Source of the DNA: Candidatus Obscuribacter sp.
GTDB taxonomy: Bacteria; Cyanobacteriota; Vampirovibrionia; Obscuribacterales; Obscuribacteraceae
Reading direction: 5' to 3'
Assembly (NCBI GenBank): GCA_021772095.1
Contig: JADYXR010000197.1
Coordinates: forward strand, 1 to 64,000
DNA length: 64,000 bases
Positions 25,824 through 33,205 of the stretch are shown one piece after another. The position numbers and the translations under genes were made by a program. The stretch's first letter is position 1. Each line of letters begins with the position of its first letter. The notes beneath the pieces were generated by a model. The model saw only the letters and a list, made by a program, of their open reading frames with translations. It had not been told where the DNA came from and did no database searches.

Positions 25824-26054
25824 TTACTTGGCTTTCGACGTTTTTCTGCTTGTTGTAGTGGACTGTTGCATCGATTCTATTTCAGAGATCTTTGCTTTTG
25901 CTTTCATCCGTTTTTCCAACTGCTTCGCAGTGAAGGGATAAGAGCACCAGCCGCCGCCACCTGTCGGACATGTCGCAAGCATTGCGGAGCCTTTGTTTTC
26001 GGCTGTTTTGCTTTCGACCTTTTTCAAGGTAGGCTTATCGGTACTGACTCTCAT
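25824..26054 (-). CDS. Small basic protein with CPTGGGGWC motif
   Basis: The protein has 76 residues. A Lys-rich N-terminus is followed by AMLATCPTGGGGWCSYPFTA at about residues 24-43. A predicted basic helix follows (KQLEKRMKAKAKISEIESM), then a Ser/Thr/Lys tail. The two cysteines, seven residues apart around a Gly run, suggest metal or disulphide chemistry. An excellent RBS, GAGGAG, lies 5 bases before the ATG. It is encoded 66 bp upstream of the response regulator, so it may be co-transcribed with the two-component genes. I do not recognise the family. Confidence 0.7.
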   Translation of the reverse strand: MRVSTDKPTLKKVESKTAENKGSAMLATCPTGGGGWCSYPFTAKQLEKRMKAKAKISEIESMQQSTTTSRKTSKAK

Positions 26055-26237
26055 GGTTACTCCTCATCGAGCTCACATGTTCTACCCTAGCACAGATGTC
26101 AATTTTGGGAAGGCCCCAAAATATTTTGTTCACTTTCTTCGGCATGGTTTGGCGGTTCTCGATAGAAGCCGTTAAAGCTAAGACCAGCGCATGCAATCGG
26201 CAGGCGGATGTTGAGCTGAACGAAGACGAGCGTGATG

Positions 26238-26765
26238 CTATTGAGGTTCGTACGAGGGCTCAACGCCTATGTCTTCGCTCCATAGCGAAGGATGCTCTTT
26301 GGCAAACTGGGCAAGCATTTCGTAGCATTCATCGAGGTTTAAATCGACGATGTGAACGCCATTAACCTGCATGAATTCGGAAGAACTCGCAAATGTGCGG
26401 TTCTCCCCTGCAATTACTATGGGAATCCCGAATTGCACCGTTGCTCCAGCGCACATTGCGCACGGCATTAACGTGCTGATCAGAATCGTATCCTTATATG
26501 AGCGCAATCGCCCCGCCGCTCGCAAGCAGTCGATCTCGGCATGCGCCGTCGGATCGCCGAATTGAATTCTGCGGTTGTGACCGCGACCGATGATTTTGCC
26601 TTTGCGCACCAGCACTGAGCCGATCGGAATGCCGCCCTCTTCCATGCCATTGATCGCTTCACGGATCGCTTCATCCATGAATGCTTTCACTTCTTCCGCG
26701 TCGGGAAGATGCGACGCATCGCGCAATGAGGTTTGGGACTGAACCGTTTTTCCTGTGTCAGGCAT
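26238..26765 (-). CDS. Yeast Fcy1-type cytosine/nucleoside deaminase
   Basis: This 175-residue zinc deaminase of the CDA fold converts cytosine to uracil or a related base. Zinc ligands are His75 (TAHAEID, with catalytic Glu77), Cys102 and Cys105 (TLMPCAMCAGA). The C-terminal part, FGIPIVIAGENRTF and a final WSEDIG, agrees with the fungal Fcy1 pattern (GIPRCVVGEN...WFEDIGE) better than with TadA or guanine deaminase. The first 22 residues are an extra, probably disordered extension. The bacterial CodA deaminase is an unrelated amidohydrolase, so this would be an alternative pyrimidine-salvage route. It appears to be monocistronic. Confidence 0.85.
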   Translation of the reverse strand: MPDTGKTVQSQTSLRDASHLPDAEEVKAFMDEAIREAINGMEEGGIPIGSVLVRKGKIIGRGHNRRIQFGDPTAHAEIDCLRAAGRLRSYKDTILISTLMPCAMCAGATVQFGIPIVIAGENRTFASSSEFMQVNGVHIVDLNLDECYEMLAQFAKEHPSLWSEDIGVEPSYEPQ

Positions 26766-27085
26766 GGTTTTTTTGTCTACTAAGCGGAATCAACACCCTT
26801 GTTTTACCACGATACCATGCTCATAAGACTGGATATAGCGGGTGGCGCGCGCTTTTAAATCTAACAGTTATTATCGGCTGCCGTCCTACACTGTTGGAAC
26901 TGTTGTGCCTCGACGCTCGAAAGCGTCCGAGCGGTTTATGTTAGTAAAGTCGACGGTGGGTTTTAAACTCAACCGCCTGGAAAAATCTGAAGAGCCCAAA
27001 CCCCGAACCCCGGGGCGGGTGATAATTTTGGCGTTTTTTGTTCGACGTTTAATTGACGTTTTGTTTTACCGGAGGTCCTAAGTCA
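26766..27085. other. Intergenic region between divergent genes
   Basis: These 320 bp separate the deaminase (minus) from the acyltransferase (plus). A CCCCGGGG-centred inverted sequence lies near 27005-27018. A plus-strand frame at 26842-27081 has no RBS and an implausible translation. Promoters for both genes should lie here, but I cannot place them with confidence. Confidence 0.4.
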
Positions 27086-27835
27086 ATGTCAGCTACAGTG
27101 AAGCCACGTTATGGAAAGATGCTCGAGAAGCTCAGCCGGTCGAGGTTGATGCTTCCGAAAGACGGCAAAACAATTCTCGGATACTTTTTTTGGAATCTAA
27201 TAAACAAGATCATTATCGCGTTTCACTTCCGCGGCAAAATCACCGTGGAAGGGCAGCACCACATTCCTGCCGGCGGTCCATTCATTTTGATCGCCAATCA
27301 CTCAGCGCGCTGGGACGGACCGCTTGTGCAGCATATTCTCAATCGCAGAGCGAACTATATGGTTTCACCCAACGAGATGAAGGGGCTGCAGGGAGCTGCT
27401 GTGCTGAGCGTCGGCGCGTTCCCTGCGCATCCGCGTTTGAATCCCGTCGGATTTGCATTGCAACAATTAGAAGCAGGTGAACCGGTTGTTGTGTTTCCCG
27501 AGGGCAATGTTTTTTACGACGGCGTCATCCATCCGTTTAAAACCGGGGTGGCAAAAATCGCTCTCCATGCTCGAAAGAATCATTTTGAGATTCCGATTGT
27601 TCCTGTGTATATCGAATACCAACAACAAAACAAAAGCTATTCAGCAAAGGTTGTGATTGGAACGCCAATCCGCGTTCACGATCTACCTGCTCACGAAGGT
27701 AACGTCAAACACGCTCAGCGAGCCATATCCGAGGAGCTGTTCGATTCCGTTGTAGCACTTCGTGATGGTGCTAGTCCTCAACAAAAAGATATCGCCGTTG
27801 AAGAAGAACCTGTTGAACTTCGCTGCAGCGCATAA
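27086..27835 (+). CDS. plsC: 1-acyl-sn-glycerol-3-phosphate acyltransferase
   Basis: This 249-residue membrane-associated enzyme transfers an acyl group to lysophosphatidic acid in phospholipid synthesis. The HX4D motif is NHSARWDG (His72, Asp77), and the phosphate-binding motif is FPEGN at 137-141. An amphipathic or hydrophobic stretch at about 30-48 (LGYFFWNLINKIIIAFHF) would seat it on the membrane. A C-terminal extension of about 40 residues is acidic. The ATG at 27086 follows GGAGGTCC with ideal spacing; an in-frame upstream start at 27053 is unlikely. The gene symbol is a family-level assignment, and related acyltransferases of lipid A or ornithine lipids are alternatives. Confidence 0.87.
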   Translation: MSATVKPRYGKMLEKLSRSRLMLPKDGKTILGYFFWNLINKIIIAFHFRGKITVEGQHHIPAGGPFILIANHSARWDGPLVQHILNRRANYMVSPNEMKGLQGAAVLSVGAFPAHPRLNPVGFALQQLEAGEPVVVFPEGNVFYDGVIHPFKTGVAKIALHARKNHFEIPIVPVYIEYQQQNKSYSAKVVIGTPIRVHDLPAHEGNVKHAQRAISEELFDSVVALRDGASPQQKDIAVEEEPVELRCSA

Positions 27836-27855
27836 TCGAAGCAGCGCGGAAACAG

Positions 27856-27910
27856 AAAAGGAGGCATCGTGATCTGCATTTCTGTTGCAGTTTTCATAAC
27901 CGCCTCTTTT
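27856..27910. terminator. Branched hairpin between convergent genes
   Basis: AAAAGGAGGC (27856-27865) pairs with GCCTCTTTT (27902-27910) with one bulge. Inside, CTGCA pairs with TGCAG. The plus-strand stem ends in TTTT, serving the acyltransferase gene and possibly the convergent oxidase gene. Confidence 0.5.
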
Positions 27911-27928
27911 GCAGCCTTTGACGGCATG

Positions 27929-29647
27929 TTATTTGCTGTGATCCATCTCCGGCATTTTGCTGTGATCCATCTCCGGCATTTTGCTGTGGTCCATCTCCGG
28001 CATTTTGCCGTGGTCCATTCCCGGCATTTTGCTGTGATCCATTCGACCACGAAGTTGGACAGGATCAATCCGACCGGATTTTATATCTGACATAAGTCTG
28101 TCATATTCGTTCGGTGGTAAAACCCGCACCAGATTCATCATCCCTTGCATCATCGAACTCCATTGAGGAGCGAGGTAGTTGTTTTCCGGCTTAGCTACCG
28201 CAGCATCCATTGGCATCATCATCAGCTGATCTTGTGGATAGCCGGGACCCTTTTGGCTGTTTGAATCTTTTCCCAAAACCGAAGCGGCCTCGGAATTGCT
28301 GCCTTCCGTGTGTCCGATACCGTGAGGTGTAGCTTGATCTCGATCAACCGTGTTACCCATGCCTCTTCCCATAGCCGGACCCATCTCTTCGCTGGTTGCA
28401 CTTCCCTGGGTGACAATGCCCATTCCTTCTTCCATGCCACCACCGGTATGCATGCCATGACCTACGTGCGCCATCGGTCCAACCATTGAAACCATGTTGT
28501 TCATCATGTGGTGAGGCATATGACAATGCAACATCCAATCACCGACGTATTTGGCTTCAAATTCTATGTCTCGCGCCTGAGCAACGCCGACAATAACAGT
28601 ATTTCCTGGGAACCAAGCTGACTGAGGTATGCGACCACCTTCAGTACCGGTGACGTAGAACTGATGGCCATGAAGATGAATTGGGTGGTGGTCCATGCCC
28701 AGATTAACCAATCGAATTTTGACCCGGTCGCCGAGCCGCACTATCAGCGGTGTAGTTGCTGGTGCCGATTTGCCATTCATCGTAAGCCAGTTGAATTCCA
28801 TACCCATCGAATTTGGTACTGGGTTGTTTTGTAGTGCAGCGAATTCCTGCAAGATAATTCCGAACTCTTTGTCGACTGGCGGAGTTTGTGGCTTCTTCGG
28901 ATGGATGACGAACATCCCGATTGCCCCCATCATCTCCTGCATTGCGCCATGCGAATGATAAAAATATGTACCGTTTTGATGAAGGGTAAAGTCGTATGTG
29001 AACGTCTCACCAGGCTTAACGGGAGGCTGGCTAATGAAAGGCATGCCGTCCATAGGGATAGGAATCTCAAAGCCATGCCAATGAACAGTAGTGTCTTCGG
29101 GCAGATTGTTATGGAAAATCACACGCACATGATCTCCTTCATTTACCTCAATGATCGGACCAGGAACACTGCCGTTATATCCCCACAAAGTGAGAACTTT
29201 TGCAGGTCCCATGCCGGAAGCGGGTAATAATTCTCGTTTTACTATTTCAGCCGTAAGATGAAATACCTTAACGCCGTTTTGCATTGTCCAGGGCAAATGT
29301 TTTATATCGGGTGTAACGACTGACACCGTACGTGGTGCCAAGCGCGAGCTAGTCACAACCGGCCGGAATGCTTTCCGGGTTCTCACTGATGCCTTCTTGC
29401 TATGATTTTTATCCGCATGGTTCATTTTGGTGTGGTCCATGCTACGCATTTCGTTTCTTTTTTGCTTAGTTGCTGGCATTGGCATTTTGCTGTGGTCCAT
29501 GCCATGATGCATGTTCATCTTGCTGTGGTCCATGCCAGGCATGTTCATTTTGCTGTGGTCTTGTGCTTGCGCGCCGGAAAGAGACACGGACACTGCCACA
29601 AAAGCAAAAACACTAAAAGTTTTTATAGCTGCTCGGTGAGAAATCAT
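27929..29647 (-). CDS. Two-domain multicopper oxidase with MDHSKM copper-binding repeats
   Basis: This 572-residue exported oxidase probably handles Cu(I). The signal peptide ends near residue 28. An N-terminal Met/His-rich segment (about 30-80) carries several MDHSKM copies, and the last 40 residues carry MDHSKMP, MDHGKMPE and three more such units. Copper ligands are VHWHGFE (189-191), YHSHGAM (231-233), HPIHLHGHQF (321-328) and MLHCHMPHHMMNNM (374-385). Together these give the type 1 and trinuclear sites. Only two cupredoxin domains are present, not the three of CopA or CueO. A Gly/Met-rich region lies at about 390-490. It is encoded 15 bp after the TolC-family gene on the same strand, so the two form a copper-handling operon. 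Confidence 0.9.
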   Translation of the reverse strand: MISHRAAIKTFSVFAFVAVSVSLSGAQAQDHSKMNMPGMDHSKMNMHHGMDHSKMPMPATKQKRNEMRSMDHTKMNHADKNHSKKASVRTRKAFRPVVTSSRLAPRTVSVVTPDIKHLPWTMQNGVKVFHLTAEIVKRELLPASGMGPAKVLTLWGYNGSVPGPIIEVNEGDHVRVIFHNNLPEDTTVHWHGFEIPIPMDGMPFISQPPVKPGETFTYDFTLHQNGTYFYHSHGAMQEMMGAIGMFVIHPKKPQTPPVDKEFGIILQEFAALQNNPVPNSMGMEFNWLTMNGKSAPATTPLIVRLGDRVKIRLVNLGMDHHPIHLHGHQFYVTGTEGGRIPQSAWFPGNTVIVGVAQARDIEFEAKYVGDWMLHCHMPHHMMNNMVSMVGPMAHVGHGMHTGGGMEEGMGIVTQGSATSEEMGPAMGRGMGNTVDRDQATPHGIGHTEGSNSEAASVLGKDSNSQKGPGYPQDQLMMMPMDAAVAKPENNYLAPQWSSMMQGMMNLVRVLPPNEYDRLMSDIKSGRIDPVQLRGRMDHSKMPGMDHGKMPEMDHSKMPEMDHSKMPEMDHSK

Positions 29648-29662
29648 TTTTTATAATCCGAT

Positions 29663-31111
29663 TTAGTAGTGATCAACATTGTGATTTTCGTCCAGCGAGC
29701 TAATGTCGCCTTCTTCTGAAGCCATTGTTCCTTGTAATCCAGTGAGCTCACCATGTTCAAATTGCATACGCGGAACGTCGAGTCCGCCGCTCAGCAAAAA
29801 GCCGTCTAAGTGCGTTGAGCCTTGCTGCAAACGAACTAAGGACGAGATGTATTTTTGCCGTACCTGATAAGAAGTGCGCTTGGCGATTAGCACTTGTGGA
29901 TAAGCCGCGGCCATTTGAGCAAACTTCGTTTTTTGCAGCTGATAAGCTTCGTCTGCACGCGGCAAAATTACATTGCGGTATCGAGTTACAGCATCAAGGG
30001 CCGTATTGTAATCTCGCACTGCGTCTGCAAGTTGAATACGCAATTGCATTTTTAGTCGATCTATTTCTCGCTCTGCAATCAAAAGCTCCGACTGTGCAGA
30101 TGCGATACCGCCTGGATTGCGATTAAAAATCGGCAGAGTTATTCCCACCTGAGCATTAGCTAAAACTCCGGTGCGTGGTGGTTTTCCGGCATCACCAGTA
30201 TCAAGAAACTCAGTGCTGTAACCCATAGCGCCACGAACAAACAGATCCGGCATCGGTTCAGCTTTAGCTCGGATTGCTACAGCCCGCGCTCGCCGAATTT
30301 GTGCCTGAGCCGCTTTCATTTGCGGACTTTGTTCAATCAGCCGCTTATATAATTGTGCCTCATCTATTGGTCCAAGTCGGTCTTCAAGATTTCCTGAAAG
30401 TCGAACGGGTGCCATCTCAGGGGTACCAAGTAATACAGCCAAAGTGCGCCACGTTTGGTGGTATCTATTTCTTGTCGCTACTAATTCGTGCTCAACTAAT
30501 TCTTTGTCAATACTTGATTCCAGGTAGTCAGGCTTGTCTGCTTGTCCTACGTTAAACAATTCCGAAGTGGTACCAGTTGCGTCCCGTGCCAATGTCGCTA
30601 GTTCTGTTTGTAGATCAAGCATTTCTTGGGCGCCTAGTACTCGATAAAAAAGCGCGCGAATTGTATTTACAACTCGTTGTTTCTGGCTTTCTGACTCAAT
30701 CACAGCTTGCGCAACTTCGGCGCCGTAAACGTCGCGCATTTTCTTTAGCTTTCCGCCAAGTGGGATTGTCTGAACGACAAAGCCTAAATACGTCGGTTTT
30801 TGATTAAGCGCGCGAAAAGCAAAATTTTCTACTTCACCGCCAACAACTGGATTAGGTAAAAGCCCGGCTTGCTTCCTCCGTCCTTCAGCAGCTCGAATTA
30901 TTGATTCGGCTTGTACCAGAGTCGGATTAGTTTGAATCGCCAGTTGTTCGACTTGGGTCAATGACATCGCAGATGCAGGCGAAGATAAAGTTATAGGTTG
31001 TCGCAGCTCTGGTCCTTTTGGCTGTAAAACTTGCGCCTCTGCACTGCCATTAGTCATCGTAATTGCAAATGCTAAAGCCAGGGAACTTGACTGTTTTACT
31101 GTTAATTTCAT
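29663..31111 (-). CDS. TolC/CusC-family outer-membrane channel protein
   Basis: This outer-membrane efflux protein of about 482 residues has a signal peptide at 1-27 (KQSSSLALAFAITMTNGSAEA). Two repeats of the OEP fold follow, with family segments LTQVEQLAIQTNPTLVQAES, EGRRKQAGLLPNPVVGGEVE, IPLGGKLKKMRDVYGAEVAQ and the second-repeat LPIFNRNPGGIASAQSEL. It would form the exit duct of a tripartite pump, but no RND pump or membrane-fusion gene is in the window. Its operon with the multicopper oxidase suggests copper export. The ATG at 31109-31111 gives a standard signal peptide; a GTG at 31165 is the longer alternative. An ATGCAATGCAT palindrome at 31189-31199 in the 245-bp leader could be an operator. 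Confidence 0.88.
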   Translation of the reverse strand: MKLTVKQSSSLALAFAITMTNGSAEAQVLQPKGPELRQPITLSSPASAMSLTQVEQLAIQTNPTLVQAESIIRAAEGRRKQAGLLPNPVVGGEVENFAFRALNQKPTYLGFVVQTIPLGGKLKKMRDVYGAEVAQAVIESESQKQRVVNTIRALFYRVLGAQEMLDLQTELATLARDATGTTSELFNVGQADKPDYLESSIDKELVEHELVATRNRYHQTWRTLAVLLGTPEMAPVRLSGNLEDRLGPIDEAQLYKRLIEQSPQMKAAQAQIRRARAVAIRAKAEPMPDLFVRGAMGYSTEFLDTGDAGKPPRTGVLANAQVGITLPIFNRNPGGIASAQSELLIAEREIDRLKMQLRIQLADAVRDYNTALDAVTRYRNVILPRADEAYQLQKTKFAQMAAAYPQVLIAKRTSYQVRQKYISSLVRLQQGSTHLDGFLLSGGLDVPRMQFEHGELTGLQGTMASEEGDISSLDENHNVDHY

Positions 31112-31356
31112 TATAAACCTGATTAGTGTTTGCGAGCATGCGTTCAGCATCTTCCGGTTTGACACATTACCTGCTCGCGGCTACACCCATGCAATGCATT
31201 CTGAAGGGGCTCTATGTTCGTGTAAGGCTGGTATTCAAATACTTGGTGATGAGATCCTGTTGAGCCATTTGCACGCTTGTCTAACGTGCTGATCGATAAC
31301 TCTCCAGTTTCACCGACTAACCGTGGTGCACCTTTAAATTCGTTTTGTTCGAAGAA

Positions 31357-32286
31357 TTATTCTTCGACTTTGAATCCTTGCGTGCTGTTCTTTAAATTGA
31401 GAATAGCAGCCATCTTCGACATGTCGCCGATGATGCGGCGTTCTTTGACGCCGGTTGATTGTTGTCTCAGATCGGCAATCACATCGTTGGCCTTCATGAT
31501 CGAATCAACCGAAATCTCAGAGATTCCCAGGTGACCGTTTTCGAGAACTTTGAAGTGACGGCGCGCAACGCCATCTTTAGGACGCATATCGGCACGGCTG
31601 AGACGTTTTTCGCCGGCCACCAGTTCGAATCCCGCGGCAATTGCCACTGTCGGATCAGCCGGACCAGAAAATGGTCCTTTGTTGAGCTGACATTTAATCG
31701 TTTGTCCGCCGCCATCAAGATTGGTGACACGCAAAACGCCATCTTCGTATTTGCAGAGCACATCGCCATCTGCGGCTACCGAGATGTTGCCCCAGCTCAT
31801 TTTGATCAATGCGATCTTGGATGGTCGTTTCACTGAAACCAAAATCTCGCCGCGTTTCAAATTGACGATGCGATCGTTTTCGACGGTATATTCGCTACCT
31901 GGTTTAAATTTGACCGTGATACCGGAAATCGGACCTTCCAGCTGATTCTCTTGAGGAAACGCGCTGTCGGGCAAGCGCATGACGCCAGCCAGCGCCGCTT
32001 GCGTAACCGCTTCCATATAACCCGGAGTCAATTGAGTGATCCCGCCCTGGAACGATTGCAGGTTTGGCTGCACATCGGTCGGCACAATAATCGGCGGAGT
32101 TGGGTCAAATCGAGGTGGCGATTGAAACTGCGGATTCATGATGATCGGCGACGGATTGGGAGTCGGTCCATATCCGGGTCCAGCCGTCAGTCGCGGCACC
32201 ATCGTCGCTGCCAGGACGAAAGTCGAGACAATGGCAAAAACTGCCAATTGAGAATATCTTTTGTCTGAGTTTTTGTTATCTGCCAT
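31357..32286 (-). CDS. Membrane-anchored protein with FecR-like beta domain
   Basis: The protein has 309 residues. A single hydrophobic anchor or signal lies at about 12-32 (LAVFAIVSTFVLAATMVPRL), then a Pro-rich stretch (PNPSPIIMNPQFQSPPRF). Residues about 125-235 look like a FecR-type beta domain: SEYTVENDRIVNLKRGEILV, then MSWGNISVAADGDVLCKYED, VLRVTNLDGGG and VAIAAGFELVAGEK. A helical tail of about 70 residues follows. FecR-type domains occur in anti-sigma factors and envelope proteins. There is no sigma-factor gene beside it, so a sigma partner is not implied. The C-terminal halves of the two giant adhesins in this window use the same kind of domain. Confidence 0.65.
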   Translation of the reverse strand: MADNKNSDKRYSQLAVFAIVSTFVLAATMVPRLTAGPGYGPTPNPSPIIMNPQFQSPPRFDPTPPIIVPTDVQPNLQSFQGGITQLTPGYMEAVTQAALAGVMRLPDSAFPQENQLEGPISGITVKFKPGSEYTVENDRIVNLKRGEILVSVKRPSKIALIKMSWGNISVAADGDVLCKYEDGVLRVTNLDGGGQTIKCQLNKGPFSGPADPTVAIAAGFELVAGEKRLSRADMRPKDGVARRHFKVLENGHLGISEISVDSIMKANDVIADLRQQSTGVKERRIIGDMSKMAAILNLKNSTQGFKVEE

Positions 32287-32525
32287 GTCTTATATCGCGT
32301 TGCAAGGAATAGTATTTCAACGTTTACTTGACTACTTGAAAAATTAGGGCGAGAGCCCGATAGCCGTGCCTAGTATAAATGGTTTGATTCCTTAAATGCG
32401 AGAATTACCGTTTACCCGACGGATTGTATCGATGCATTTGATTGCACTAGTCATATAGTTAAACTGTATTATGCAAACGACCAGACTGGTATTTGCGAAT
32501 TTTTGGCGTAGCTCAGGGGTGGTTC

Positions 32526-33191
32526 ATGAAAACAATTTCTATTCTCATTGGTTTGACAGTTGCCATTGGCGCGCTCTCGGCTTGTAAACCGGAAGCCAAA
32601 ACTACGACAACTGAAAGCACGACAGAAACCAGCACCACGACCACCACGACGACAACCGCGACCGATACCGCAACCAGCGCTTCCAAAGAGCCTGGCGTCG
32701 ATTACATGACGCGCGACGTCGACACCAACATCAAAGAAGGAAACCAAGCCCTTCAAGACAAACAGTTCGACAAGGCAGAACGAATTTTTCTGGCGGCGCT
32801 GGCACAGTGCGATTTGTATCCCAAACAAGAAGCGCGTCAGGGCGCCATCTTGAATAATCTGGCAGCGATTTACGAAGAAAAAGAGATGTACGCGCAAGCG
32901 GTTCCTCTTTTGAATAAAGCGCAAAAGCTGTTTATCAGAGCGTTTGGACGGAAGAACAAAACGGTTTACATCACTCTGGGAAATCTTGGTCGTGTGCTTT
33001 CCAAGCAACATCGCTGGGAAGAAGCCGCGAACGTTTATCAGACCGCTGTTTCGCTGATGAGCGAAGACTCTGCCGCCATGAAGAGTGCTGAATACAAAGA
33101 CATGGTCACCAAGTGCCAGGAAGCATGGAGCAAAGGTGGCAATGCCTTCAAATCCAATAAGATGGCGGAACGACTCAAAACAATTAAATAA
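32526..33191 (+). CDS. TPR lipoprotein with Thr-rich linker
   Basis: This 221-residue lipoprotein begins MKTISILIGLTVAIGALSAC. The lipobox is LSAC with Cys at residue 20. A linker of about 30 residues is almost pure Thr, Ser, Glu and Ala (TTTTESTTETSTTTTTTTTA). It holds a TPR domain away from the membrane at about 65-200 (ILNNLAAIYEEKEMYAQAV and TLGNLGRVLSKQHRWEEA). RBS AGGGGTGG precedes the ATG. A minus-strand frame covers the same bases but has a Cys/Phe-rich translation and is rejected. It is followed after 14 bp by the DUF2207 gene, probably in one operon. Confidence 0.85.
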   Translation: MKTISILIGLTVAIGALSACKPEAKTTTTESTTETSTTTTTTTTATDTATSASKEPGVDYMTRDVDTNIKEGNQALQDKQFDKAERIFLAALAQCDLYPKQEARQGAILNNLAAIYEEKEMYAQAVPLLNKAQKLFIRAFGRKNKTVYITLGNLGRVLSKQHRWEEAANVYQTAVSLMSEDSAAMKSAEYKDMVTKCQEAWSKGGNAFKSNKMAERLKTIK

Positions 33192-33205
33192 CAAGGGGCG
33201 CCTCC

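Noticed and set aside
27869..28090. A plus-strand frame with AAGGAGG before a GTG, antisense to the oxidase gene
   Set aside because: Its regular HLRHFAVV repeats are only the complement of the MDHSKMPE codons, and the RBS-like bases belong to the terminator stem.
32469..33194. A 241-codon minus-strand frame fully overlapping the TPR lipoprotein gene
   Set aside because: The translation is Cys/Phe/Arg-rich without domains, while the plus strand has an RBS, a lipobox and TPRs.
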